Positions 1 through 7,765 of a DNA stretch of 10,803 bases are shown here, piece by piece. Source of the DNA: Thermoguttaceae bacterium (GTDB lineage: Bacteria > Planctomycetota > Planctomycetia > Pirellulales > Thermoguttaceae); contig JAQVID010000050.1 in the NCBI GenBank assembly GCA_028695865.1, positions 1 through 10,803 on the forward strand, read 5' to 3'. Below the pieces are notes generated by a model. It saw only the letters and a list, made by a program, of their open reading frames with translations, did no database searches and was not told the origin of the DNA. The translations under genes were made by a program, and so were the position numbers. The first letter of the stretch is position 1. The number at the start of each line of letters is the position of its first letter.

Positions 1-438
1 GATTTCGTGCTTCCCAACGCCCAACGGCAGGCCCAGTGCATGAAAAAAGCGCTCAAGCGTGCCCGACTTGAACCGGAACAAATTGATATTGTCAATACGC
101 ACGCAACGGCGACTCCTTCGAGCGACGTTCAGGAAATCGAAGCGGTACGCGAAGTGTTTGGCCGTTCCACTCGAACTTATGTCAATAATACGAAGAGTTT
201 TATCGGACACGCCATGGGTGCCGCCGGAGTTCTGGAACTTGCGGGAAATCTTCCCGCGTTCGACGATGGAATTGTACATCCGACGATCAACGTCGATGAG
301 CTTGACCCCAAGTGCGAGATTGCCAATCTGGTTTTGAACGAACCGCAAAAAATTGACTCCGTTCGTTATATTCTCAATAATTCGTTCGGTATGGTTGGTA
401 TTAACGCCGTGGTGATCGTTGCTCGATACGACGGGTAA
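1..438 (+). CDS. Beta-ketoacyl-ACP synthase (KAS II/FabF-like), C-terminal part
   Basis: The reading frame is open from base 1, so the gene begins to the left of the window; 145 residues are visible. Enzymes of this family carry out decarboxylative Claisen condensation of malonyl-ACP with an acyl thioester in fatty acid or polyketide synthesis in the cytosol. Two of the three catalytic residues are present: the His of NTHATAT (visible residue 34, bases 100-102) and the His of SFIGHAMGAAG (residue 70, bases 208-210). The nucleophilic Cys lies upstream, outside the window. The C-terminal NNSFGMVGINA corresponds to the usual NSFGFGGTNA of FabF, and THATAT replaces the common THATGT. These changes suggest a specialised KAS rather than the housekeeping FabF, for example one serving a secondary lipid or polyene-type pathway. 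The frame closes with TAA at 436-438. The family call is firm; the pathway is unknown. Confidence 0.92.
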   Translation, partial: DFVLPNAQRQAQCMKKALKRARLEPEQIDIVNTHATATPSSDVQEIEAVREVFGRSTRTYVNNTKSFIGHAMGAAGVLELAGNLPAFDDGIVHPTINVDELDPKCEIANLVLNEPQKIDSVRYILNNSFGMVGINAVVIVARYDG

Positions 439-474
439 TACGTTGCGATTTTGTTAAATTTCGAAGATTAAGAC

Positions 475-501
475 CGGCTTTCGAATAGTTTTTGAAAGCC
501 G
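475..501 (+). terminator. Hairpin after the ketosynthase gene, possible terminator
   Basis: CGGCTTTC (475-482) and GAAAGCCG (494-501) form a perfect 8-bp stem with an 11-base loop, 37 bases after the ketosynthase stop. What follows is AT-rich (AATAATTACT) but is not a clean U-tract, so intrinsic termination would be weak. Its position between two co-directional genes suggests it separates their transcription or tunes read-through. The rest of the 131-base gap holds no convincing promoter that I can see. Confidence 0.45.
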
Positions 502-569
502 AATAATTACTGTAAATGTGTGAATAATCTGAAATGTAAAATTCTTAACAGAAAGAAAGGACTCGAAAC

Positions 570-1283
570 GTGTCTGACGACGTTCTTAAACAGTCGGAAC
601 GGGTACGCGAACATTTTGATTCCGCCGCCGGTGATTTTGACGATCTGATTCCCAAACTCATCCCGGACTACGATGCCATGACAACCGCGTTGGTTGATTC
701 CGTTCCTTTTAAATCGGACGATCCGATTCGTGCAATTGATCTTGGTTGCGGTACAGGAGCCGTAACCTGTAAATTCGCAAAGCGTTTTCCTCTGTCGCAT
801 ATTACGGCCGTCGACAACGCTCAACACATGCTCGATATTGCCAGAGAGCGGTTGGCGTTTCACTTGTCGAGTCGCTTTGTCAATGCCGATTTCAATACAA
901 TGTCGTTCGACGAAAAATATCAGGTTATATTTTCGTCTTTGGCTTTACATCATTTGGTTTCGGACGAAGACAAGATTCGCTTTTATCGGCACTGCTTTGG
1001 AGCGCTGGTACCAGGTGGATTTTTTGTCAACTTCGATCCGGTACTCCCCTCGCTTCCTGAGCATGTTATACTGTATGCCAAGCGGCATGACGAGTATATG
1101 AACGCGCACCTTTCCCCGGAAGAAGCACAGTCTCGCTGGCACAAGAAGCGAAAAGAGGAAGACTTCCCGGCCAAATTAATCGATCATCTCAAATGGATGG
1201 GGCAGGTCGGCTTTTCGTGCACGGATATCGTGTGCAAAGAGTTTTCTTTGGCGATTTGGTGTGGAACCCGTCCGCTTGCGTAA
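570..1283 (+). CDS. Class I SAM-dependent methyltransferase
   Basis: This is a 237-residue protein with a Rossmann-type methyltransferase fold. Motif I is AIDLGCGTGAVT (residues 55-66), which binds S-adenosylmethionine. VDNA (81-84) supplies the acidic residue that holds the SAM ribose. IFSSLALHHL (120-129) fits motif IV, and LVPGGFFVNFD (146-156) matches the post-catalytic strand typical of the Methyltransf_12/25/UbiE-like group. The C-terminal GF..TDIVCKEFSLAIWCGTR resembles the closing strands of small-molecule methyltransferases and of CmoA-like enzymes. The start is GTG; AAAGGA at 556-561 lies 8 bases upstream and supports it. The gene follows the ketosynthase on the same strand by 131 bases, so a shared lipid or polyketide pathway is possible, though a hairpin lies between them. 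The substrate cannot be read from the sequence. Confidence 0.9.
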   Translation: MSDDVLKQSERVREHFDSAAGDFDDLIPKLIPDYDAMTTALVDSVPFKSDDPIRAIDLGCGTGAVTCKFAKRFPLSHITAVDNAQHMLDIARERLAFHLSSRFVNADFNTMSFDEKYQVIFSSLALHHLVSDEDKIRFYRHCFGALVPGGFFVNFDPVLPSLPEHVILYAKRHDEYMNAHLSPEEAQSRWHKKRKEEDFPAKLIDHLKWMGQVGFSCTDIVCKEFSLAIWCGTRPLA

Positions 1284-1406
1284 CTGTTCATTACGCGTAC
1301 CCCTGTTCTGCTTGCCGTCATGATGGCCCGCGACAAAATCCCATGCAACTGGTTTTGCTTTTGGGTATGCCGGTTTGACTTGATTTCTCATACTGTATGG
1401 TCTGCG

Positions 1407-1435
1407 TCCCCCGTTTTTCCAAAGTGAACGGGGGA
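1407..1435. terminator. Hairpin between convergent genes, possible bidirectional terminator
   Basis: TCCCCCGTT (1407-1415) and AACGGGGGA (1427-1435) make a perfect 9-bp GC-rich stem with an 11-base loop. It lies between the methyltransferase stop (1283) and the 3' end of the minus-strand DUF6493-like gene (1451). Neither strand has a U-tract directly after the stem, so it may block read-through or protect RNA 3' ends rather than act as a classical intrinsic terminator. The remainder of 1284-1450 shows no gene. Confidence 0.45.
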
Positions 1436-1450
1436 GTGAATGACCCCAAG

Positions 1451-4384
1451 TTAATGTATCGGCAGGATAATATCCAAAATGGCCCGGGCAAGTTTGGCCG
1501 CCTTGCCCGAACCTTTCAGCCCGCCAAGGAATTTGCGGCACTCTTCGTCTTCTACTCCGCGGTCGAGTCTTACGCAAAGTTCATTCAGCAGTTCGAGAAA
1601 CGCGCCAAGTATTTTTACGTCCATGCAGGGTATGATTCCGATGAGTATTTGACGGACACATTCGGTGGTCATGCGCGAATCGAGCGAAACCGTCTCTAAG
1701 CGATTTGCCCAACGAACCATTTTGGAAATACCCCCTTGTATCCAACTTTGGGCAGCTTGTGTCAGAATCGCAGAGTCGGCGCGACCATCGTTCATTATCC
1801 GGACAAGCACATCTTGCGCCAGTGTGGCAAGCGATTTTCCCCGGGCTGTAAGTGCCGCAAAGACGGCCAACGCCGCAGGAAAGTCAATCGGTTCGTTTGA
1901 GTCAAGCAATGGTTCTATAAATACGTCCGGCCCGGGCCCGTCATAAGGGTCGTCAATGGAAACCAAAAGTTTTTCCGACGCGTACCAGTAGAAGGGGCCA
2001 CGGACTGCCGGAACAAGTTGGGCACGCCACTCAATTGAAGCGCGTAACGTCGGTAAGTCCTTATAGGAGATGTACGTCCAGTGTGGAAGCAGTCTCGACT
2101 GATGATAAAACGTCAGCGGATAAAGGCCGGGTTCAATTTCGGGATCTGGGGGCGAAAGCATGACTTCGGATATTGAACCAGGTGGGGGTGGCAGATTCGT
2201 TTGGGCTCGCTCAAGTGTTTCGCGAGCCTTGGCGCCAGTGGCACATTCCGGCTTATACGAAAACAGCGGCTTATGGTTTCTTAAAGCAATATCGGTTTCG
2301 TGTGCTTTTCGATAACAATCGGGCAGCGTCTTGTTAAGTACATCGTCACACGATAAAATCGCTCGCACTGTATTCACATACGAATCATCAGGCAAAATAT
2401 TTCCAAGCTTCACAAGTGCTTGAGCGCGATGATCAATCGGCAAACGATAAAGCGAGACGAGTTTGTCGTAATGATCATGACGCGTCAGGCCGTGGGGATC
2501 GCCGACAATACGTTCGACCAGAACGAGCGGATCAATCCAACCTCCGTGATGCGTTGCCGACGACAGTGGGGTAAGCGAAATTCCTTGTGACATACGAAAA
2601 CAGGTTTCGCGAGCTTGTGCGTATGGAAGGTATGCACATCGTTTGACCGGTTCACGCAAAAGCCGTTTCCTTTTGCCTCCGAACGGAACATCGAGTATCT
2701 TTGTGTCAGGCTCTGCACGCATTTGTGTCATCCAGCATGCGATCAAGAGCAGAAGTGCCTGCGGAATCGCTCTGGTCTCTTCGCCGAGTACCGAAGCGTA
2801 GTCTGGCCAAATCATTTGATAAAGCCCGCGAGGCTCCAACGCGTTAAAACCGTTGCGAATCGGGGAAATCTTGAGTTCGAAGTTTTCGCACGATTCGGAG
2901 TGTAAACGATTGATTCCATCGTAGATTCGTTCATAATCATCAAGATAACCGGGCGAAGTACACACTCGTATGATCGTATCAATCAACTCGTCTTGTGTTG
3001 CGATGGGCACAAGGCGTTCCAGAACGTCAAGACGTGGTACGTCAAGCGGCTGCAAATGTCGGCGGTCTGGTACTTCGTCTTTTGCGTCAACGTTAATATT
3101 ACCGCCGTCAGAAACAGTCAATGTGACTGGCCTGGTCTTGTCTGGTTCGCTTCGGGCGCTTGCCGACATATCTGGTTCGGCATGATCCAGCGAACACAAA
3201 AACTGATTGAGTGTTCTTCGCGGCGAGTCGGCCAACAGGGGCAAAAGCGATTTGATTTCCTCTATTACGTCATGGTCGGACGCGGTCAAATTATTTTGCA
3301 GAACCGCTGCGGCCGCTGTTTGAACATCGACTTGTAAATGACGTAGTCCGGTCAAAGCGACATGAAGCGAGTGGTATCGCAAGTCCGGCTTACGCTTGGC
3401 GATTTTCGCGACGAGTTGCAATGCCGTTTTGGAGCGGGCTTTCGGTCTTTCATTGAAAAGCGGTATGACACAGTCTAAAAACAGTGCATCGTCGAGTTGC
3501 TTACTCTTCTCCAGTTCCATGAGCATATCGAAGCCAAGCGCAAGGGAACACGCATTTGTATCGCCAAGCAACTCCATATATCGCTGTTCATGTTCTTTGA
3601 GTTCGGTACAATTCGGTTTCAACTGACGATGAACCTGAACATACCATCGCATTTCATGTTCCGGATACGCGAATTTCAATGTTCCGAGGCTTGCTTGCAA
3701 CAAACGCTTGCGGTCGATGAGCCCTTCCTTGACAAATTTGAGATACATATTCAGATAATGAGAGTAGGCCGTGTAAGCTCCCATATCCATTGACGTAAAC
3801 CAAAACGGAATCGGGAACTCCATTTCGAAGAAATACCAAAACTCATTTTGGAGTAATTCCGGGTGTTCCCGATAGACTGATTCGCAGTTCGAATATAATG
3901 ATTGTGCCATTCGAAACAGAACAGCCTTATCGTAGATCGCCGGACAAATGCCCGCTTGTCGCAGTTCCCAATAGGCCCACCAGTTGCCGTCGCCGCTGTG
4001 ATCGAACGGTTCGTAATACATGTACCAGATTACAAATTGTTCAATCCAGACTGGTTTACGCTGCGTAAAAGCCCGAACGATGGTATCGCATTCCCAGCGG
4101 ATGTAGGCCTGCGACAGTTTCCGCTTGGCTTTCATGATCTCTTCAAGAGAACACGTCGCCAGAACGGAATAAGCAACCATGGGTCCCAAGCACGCGGTTC
4201 CTGCGACTTGACTCCATTCGTAGGTCGCTTTCTTTACCCAGGCAAGTACGTAAGGAGCAAGAAACAGACGATCCGGTTCCGGCATGTTGCTGAAAAAGTG
4301 TTCCACCTGTCGCTCGTCACAACTGGCGAAAGCATCTTCAAGTCCCTTGACTCGCGGGTCATTCATATCGATTTTTTTGACCAT
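1451..4384 (-). CDS. Large DUF6493-like HEAT-type protein, copy B
   Basis: About 977 residues from the chosen ATG at 4382-4384; an in-frame ATG at 4436-4438 would give 995. The chosen start has AAGGG six bases upstream (4391-4395), and alignment with the neighbouring paralogue begins just after it. The N-terminal third resembles a helical repeat protein. A HEAT/ARM-like stretch follows (about residues 300-400, around KTALQLVAKIAKRKPDLRY), then a short linker. Next comes the conserved block GGWIDPLVLVERI...DHYDKLVSLYRLPIDHRAQA (about residues 610-650), and finally a tail ending GGLKGSGKAAKLARAILDI plus ILPIH. From memory, HGWIDP..LVERL followed by a D-x-x-LLRL block typifies DUF6493 proteins, whose biochemical role is unknown. 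No signal peptide, membrane segment or catalytic motif is evident, so it is probably a cytosolic scaffold. It is the last gene of the SWIM/DUF6493 unit. Its last 29 codons are nearly identical in DNA to those of copy A, although the rest is strongly diverged. Confidence 0.82.
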   Translation of the reverse strand: MVKKIDMNDPRVKGLEDAFASCDERQVEHFFSNMPEPDRLFLAPYVLAWVKKATYEWSQVAGTACLGPMVAYSVLATCSLEEIMKAKRKLSQAYIRWECDTIVRAFTQRKPVWIEQFVIWYMYYEPFDHSGDGNWWAYWELRQAGICPAIYDKAVLFRMAQSLYSNCESVYREHPELLQNEFWYFFEMEFPIPFWFTSMDMGAYTAYSHYLNMYLKFVKEGLIDRKRLLQASLGTLKFAYPEHEMRWYVQVHRQLKPNCTELKEHEQRYMELLGDTNACSLALGFDMLMELEKSKQLDDALFLDCVIPLFNERPKARSKTALQLVAKIAKRKPDLRYHSLHVALTGLRHLQVDVQTAAAAVLQNNLTASDHDVIEEIKSLLPLLADSPRRTLNQFLCSLDHAEPDMSASARSEPDKTRPVTLTVSDGGNINVDAKDEVPDRRHLQPLDVPRLDVLERLVPIATQDELIDTIIRVCTSPGYLDDYERIYDGINRLHSESCENFELKISPIRNGFNALEPRGLYQMIWPDYASVLGEETRAIPQALLLLIACWMTQMRAEPDTKILDVPFGGKRKRLLREPVKRCAYLPYAQARETCFRMSQGISLTPLSSATHHGGWIDPLVLVERIVGDPHGLTRHDHYDKLVSLYRLPIDHRAQALVKLGNILPDDSYVNTVRAILSCDDVLNKTLPDCYRKAHETDIALRNHKPLFSYKPECATGAKARETLERAQTNLPPPPGSISEVMLSPPDPEIEPGLYPLTFYHQSRLLPHWTYISYKDLPTLRASIEWRAQLVPAVRGPFYWYASEKLLVSIDDPYDGPGPDVFIEPLLDSNEPIDFPAALAVFAALTARGKSLATLAQDVLVRIMNDGRADSAILTQAAQSWIQGGISKMVRWANRLETVSLDSRMTTECVRQILIGIIPCMDVKILGAFLELLNELCVRLDRGVEDEECRKFLGGLKGSGKAAKLARAILDIILPIH
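1468..1555 (-). repeat. 88-bp near-identical direct repeat, copy in the 3' end of gene B
   Basis: This segment matches 4506-4593 at 87 of 88 bases; the only difference is T at 1534 against C at 4572. It encodes the C-terminal tail VEDEECRKFLGGLKGSGK and onward to ILDI, and stops about 15 bases before the stop codon. Identity breaks off abruptly at both edges. The single difference changes Lys to Glu, and all synonymous positions agree. Confidence 0.95.
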
Positions 4385-4390
4385 GATTTT

Positions 4391-4395
4391 CCCTT
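4391..4395 (-). promoter_or_regulatory. Ribosome binding site choosing the copy B start
   Basis: On the minus strand this reads AAGGG and lies six bases before the ATG at 4384. The alternative ATG at 4438 has only AGG four bases away. The paralogue's N-terminus (MITQEEKLCALL) also lines up with the region after 4384 (MNDPRVKGLEDAF), so the shorter product is preferred. The longer form remains possible. Confidence 0.5.
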
Positions 4396-4494
4396 GTATT
4401 TTTTGGAGTTTCGTCCAACTTTTTTCCTGCTCATACATGTAACCTGACAGGGTGATATTGAAGCTGGTCAGTACAATAAAACGACAATAGCGTT

Positions 4495-7400
4495 TTACAT
4501 TTCTTTAATATCCAAAATGGCCCGGGCAAGTTTGGCCGCCTTGCCCGAACCTTTCAGCCCGCCAAGGAATTCGCGGCACTCTTCGTCTTCTACCGCTTTT
4601 TTCAAGGTCAAACACAGCTCGTAAAGGAGTTCGCAAAAAGCACCCATATCTCTTTTCGGAGCCAAGGGTACAATCGCCTGAAGCATTTGCCAAGCCGCTT
4701 CCCCTGCCTGATGTGAAACGGCAGCAAGCGTTTCAAATCGCTTGGCCCAACGGACGCATTTCGGTAATCCGACCAATATCTGAACCTCGTCCGATGTCAG
4801 AGTTGGAGGAAAGTCCCACGGGATTTCCGCGGCAGGGTCTTTGCCGGGCAGCTCGGCGGTAAGCCAATATCGGCAGGACGCGGCCAACATACCGGCGTCC
4901 AGACGTCCATCGGCCAGCGCCGTTAATATCACATCCTGTGCCAGGGAGGCAACGCTTTCCTGCTTTGCGGCCAACGCTTCAACGAGCAGTTGTACCGCGA
5001 CATCAGGCATCGGCATACGTGAATCAAGCAGTGGAGTCAGGAATTCTTCCGGGGCGGAACAGTCCGCGTCATAGTCGATATCAGAGAGCAGATGGCCAGT
5101 GGCCGTCTGATAAAAATAATCGCGGCACGCAGGCAGAAGATTTCCTCTCCACATGAAGTAACCTTGTACCCAACGGTTTTCGTAGTGCGACCGGCCAAAG
5201 GGGAGTAAGGCCAATTTCATCGGGAAATACCATTCGTCCGGCTGGAGGGCCGGTCCGTCATTTTGTTTTTCCGACGATGTTAAAGGGACGCGTTCTTTTT
5301 CGAAGTCGTGTCCGCCGGTACGAAGCTCAAGGTCGAGTTCACATGCCTGTCGCCAAGGACCGGGAATCGCTGCGATTGCGTCTGATTTTTTCGCGTTTAA
5401 TATAAATCGTACCGCGTTCACATATGCGTCGTTGGGTAAGTACCGACCCAGTGATTGGGCCGCTTCCGCTCGTCGGTCAGGAGCGATTCGATACAACGAC
5501 AGAAGCTTGTCATATTCGTCATGATGAGACAGTCTCCCGGGATCGCTCCTGATTCTTTCGACCAGTACGACCGGGTCTATCCAGCCGTGACGATGGGTCG
5601 GGATCGATAGCAGTTGCAAAAAAATCCCGCGCTGCTGTCGCCATAATATATAAGTGATCAGCAGTCCGAAAAGCGTTACCAAACGTTTTGTTATATAGAC
5701 CGGCTTTTGAACGTGTTTACTCGTCTCGTCCATTTCGCATGACCATTCATCGTCGCATAACGTTCCGTGCTCACCCATACAGATATGTGAAGTGTTCGAG
5801 CACCACCATCTTAAAAGGACGGCAAGCCAATCGCCGAATATAAAAACGTGATAAGAAAGCATGGCGTTCAAAACCGAAAGCATCGGCGGACTCATACATT
5901 TCTTTCGCAACGGTGAAATAAGCATATTCCAGTCAGGACTTGTCCGGCAATCAATCTGGCTTATACCATCGAGCAATAATTCGATTTCGTCCGAATTAAC
6001 CGGCATTGCTTCGACACGAAGCGCAAGATCGACCAGTTCCGTCACACCCGACACGGGCACAAGTTTGTCCGCTTCCGTACACCAGGAAACGTCGAGCAAA
6101 CTGAAAGCGTGTCGGGCCGTTGCGGGCATGTCTTTTGACACGTCTTGGGAAACAGTCTTGGCGGCAGCTTTGGGCTTACCCTTGGAAATATCCTTGGGCG
6201 AAACAGGCTTGGCGATTTGAGTTGCTTCTGACTTTGTGTTGGCCTTGGCCGTATTCGCGGTTTTAGCTGATTTTACGGGCTTTGCGGCTTTAATTGATTC
6301 GCTGGTTTTAGTTGACTTGACGACTTTGGTTGATTCGTCGATTTTGGTTGATTCGTCGATTTTGGTTGACTTGACGATTTTAGTTGACTTGACGGCTTTC
6401 TCGTCGTTTACGGACGCGCTGGAGAGTCCTTCGAGTTTTTTCTGAACGGCCGCTTTGAGCGTGGGAAGAATGACATTCAATTCCTTGAGCAAATCGCGGT
6501 GATGCGCATGGGGATAAGCGGCAAGAAAAAGCAAAGCCGCTTTTAATTGAACGTCCGACGCCATGTGAGACAATCCTGCAAGTGCCATTTGGCAAGCGAC
6601 TTCAGACACCGAACAATCATTTGCGACGAATTCCAGCCCCATGCTCAAAAGCTCCATGCAACGCCCCTTGTTCTTTTGCCGGAAAAGAGGAAGTGTCTCT
6701 TGAAGAAACGCGGCGGGGGTTATGGTACCCGACCTGGCCGCAAGGGCAAGCATATCGAAAGCGACTCCTGAAACGGACGAATTAGCGTTTTCGAGCAGCG
6801 CGACATACTTCGACTGACGCTGAGCGATTTCTTCGGCGGTTGGTTTAAGCTGTCGGTGCAATTCAGCGTACCAGCGAAGTTCACCCTCTTTGTAACGAAA
6901 CGATAATGATGTAAGTGTGGCATCAAAAAAACGGTCACGCTGAATCAGCTTGTCTCGCACCAGAGCCAAAAACTCTTTGCGAAGCTTGCCCTTATTCTCT
7001 TCACTGAAACCGACCATTAAATCAATTCCGCCAAACGGAAAGGGACGCTCGAATTCATGCTCGAACGCATAGAATATCTCTTCGTCAAGAAACTCCGGAT
7101 AGTACTTTCCAAAAAGAGTATCACACCATTTTCCGGAGCCGGGACGCAGATTCGGATTACGTTCGGAGCATTCGGAAAAACGACGGAACATGCAGAATAT
7201 CGCGGGCTCGTTAACGATTCGAGGGCACAGGCCTTTGCGAAAATACTCAACGTATAATAACCAGGAACTTGAGTGTTGTGCTGTCGTCATAAGATGAGAA
7301 AGCCAATCGGCGACCCAATCGGGCCGTCTCTGGTCGATTGCTTCAAGTATAAAGCCGTTGCCCTTATTTATTTCGCCGAGTAATGCCTTGCCTGTTGACG

Positions 7401-7653
7401 ATTTTAACTCGGTCAGGCTTGCTGTGGCCAGATAAGCAAACAGGAACGAAAAAGCCGGCGGACGGGACTGCCCGGGCTTTCTGCGTCGCGTGGCAGGACT
7501 GTTAACCAGTCTTTTGTTCTTTTTCAGCCATGCCGCGACCACCGGTGCAAGAGCACGGCGTTTCTTTTCGGACATGCCCTGAAAAAACGCGACCACTCCA
7601 TCGCAATCGGTATCATTCAAAAGAGCACAAAGTTTTTCTTCTTGCGTGATCAT
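4495..7653 (-). CDS. Large DUF6493-like HEAT-type protein with repeat linker, copy A
   Basis: A 1052-residue protein starting at ATG 7651-7653, with AGGAG (7660-7664) six bases upstream. Regions in order: an N-terminal helical region with a basic patch (RRRKPGQSR, about 56-64) and IDQRRPDWVADWL; a HEAT-like stretch (about 300-400); and a Lys/Ser/Thr/Ala-rich linker (about 415-510) whose first part is an exact hexapeptide array. Then follows a second globular part with HGWIDPVVLVERI (about 687-700) and DEYDKLLSLYRIAPDRRAEA, and a C-terminal tail GGLKGSGKAAKLARAILDI. The HGWIDP...YDKLLSLYR block is the recognisable DUF6493-type signature, a family without known function. The gene lies 112 bases after the SWIM gene and 110 bases before copy B, all on the same strand, which indicates co-transcription. 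No enzyme motif, signal peptide or membrane segment is seen. GLKGSGKA only superficially resembles a Walker A loop. Confidence 0.85.
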   Translation of the reverse strand: MITQEEKLCALLNDTDCDGVVAFFQGMSEKKRRALAPVVAAWLKKNKRLVNSPATRRRKPGQSRPPAFSFLFAYLATASLTELKSSTGKALLGEINKGNGFILEAIDQRRPDWVADWLSHLMTTAQHSSSWLLYVEYFRKGLCPRIVNEPAIFCMFRRFSECSERNPNLRPGSGKWCDTLFGKYYPEFLDEEIFYAFEHEFERPFPFGGIDLMVGFSEENKGKLRKEFLALVRDKLIQRDRFFDATLTSLSFRYKEGELRWYAELHRQLKPTAEEIAQRQSKYVALLENANSSVSGVAFDMLALAARSGTITPAAFLQETLPLFRQKNKGRCMELLSMGLEFVANDCSVSEVACQMALAGLSHMASDVQLKAALLFLAAYPHAHHRDLLKELNVILPTLKAAVQKKLEGLSSASVNDEKAVKSTKIVKSTKIDESTKIDESTKVVKSTKTSESIKAAKPVKSAKTANTAKANTKSEATQIAKPVSPKDISKGKPKAAAKTVSQDVSKDMPATARHAFSLLDVSWCTEADKLVPVSGVTELVDLALRVEAMPVNSDEIELLLDGISQIDCRTSPDWNMLISPLRKKCMSPPMLSVLNAMLSYHVFIFGDWLAVLLRWWCSNTSHICMGEHGTLCDDEWSCEMDETSKHVQKPVYITKRLVTLFGLLITYILWRQQRGIFLQLLSIPTHRHGWIDPVVLVERIRSDPGRLSHHDEYDKLLSLYRIAPDRRAEAAQSLGRYLPNDAYVNAVRFILNAKKSDAIAAIPGPWRQACELDLELRTGGHDFEKERVPLTSSEKQNDGPALQPDEWYFPMKLALLPFGRSHYENRWVQGYFMWRGNLLPACRDYFYQTATGHLLSDIDYDADCSAPEEFLTPLLDSRMPMPDVAVQLLVEALAAKQESVASLAQDVILTALADGRLDAGMLAASCRYWLTAELPGKDPAAEIPWDFPPTLTSDEVQILVGLPKCVRWAKRFETLAAVSHQAGEAAWQMLQAIVPLAPKRDMGAFCELLYELCLTLKKAVEDEECREFLGGLKGSGKAAKLARAILDIKEM
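4506..4593 (-). repeat. 88-bp near-identical direct repeat, copy in the 3' end of gene A
   Basis: Partner of 1468-1555 with one mismatch, in the same orientation and the same reading frame of its host gene. Here the tail reads VEDEECREFLGGLKGSGK and on to ILDI, followed by KEM and the stop. The upstream residues (LCLTLKKA here, LCVRLDRG in copy B) are related in protein but clearly different in DNA, so the high identity is confined to this tail. Confidence 0.95.
6288..6395 (-). repeat. 18-bp in-frame tandem repeats coding a charged hexapeptide array
   Basis: Five well-preserved 18-base units run 6306-6323, 6324-6341, 6342-6359, 6360-6377 and 6378-6395, with a degenerate sixth at 6288-6305. 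There are two unit types on the + strand: TTTTAGTTGACTTGACGA-like (first, fourth and fifth) and TTTTGGTTGATTCGTCGA-like (second and third). Read from the minus strand they encode VKSTKI and DESTKI hexads at about residues 420-455 of copy A, so the linker alternates basic and acidic pairs around a constant STK core. The unit length is a multiple of three, so gain or loss of copies keeps the frame. Confidence 0.95.
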
Positions 7654-7722
7654 CTAAGACTCCTGTTAGCCTGGGGTAAAAAGATTGTGTCGCGAAAACG
7701 GTCCCGATGGGCAATAACCCTT

Positions 7723-7754
7723 CCGACCTGATGCCTGGCCGACCTGATGCCTGG
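7723..7754. repeat. Perfect 16-bp tandem duplication in the SWIM-copy A gap
   Basis: CCGACCTGATGCCTGG occurs twice back to back, at 7723-7738 and 7739-7754. It lies in the 112-base spacer between the SWIM stop (7766) and the copy A start (7653), about 60 bases upstream of that ribosome binding site. It could be a doubled protein-binding site or a slippage product. Confidence 0.9.
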
Positions 7755-7765
7755 ATGTGCCGGAA

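Noticed and set aside
1176..1577. A minus-strand frame of 133 codons sharing about 30 residues (RRRVPQIPWRAERFGQGG...) with another frame at 4505-4693
   Set aside because: Both are out-of-frame readings of the 88-bp duplicated 3' ends of the DUF6493-like genes; the shared peptide is a by-product of the DNA repeat.
4385..4438. N-terminal extension of copy B starting at ATG 4436-4438
   Set aside because: Possible but less likely: its ribosome binding site is weaker, and the extra 18 residues have no counterpart in copy A.
4506..4593. GLKGSGKA as a Walker A (P-loop) ATP-binding motif
   Set aside because: It lies within the last 20 or so residues of the protein, has Ala in place of Ser/Thr after GK, and no Walker B or NTPase fold can follow it.
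6288..6395. CRISPR-like array
   Set aside because: The 18-base units are directly adjacent with no spacers and lie in frame inside a coding sequence.
6236..6445. Plus-strand frame encoding LVDLT/LVDSS repeats
   Set aside because: It is the complement of the tandem repeat linker in copy A, with no ribosome binding site or independent support.
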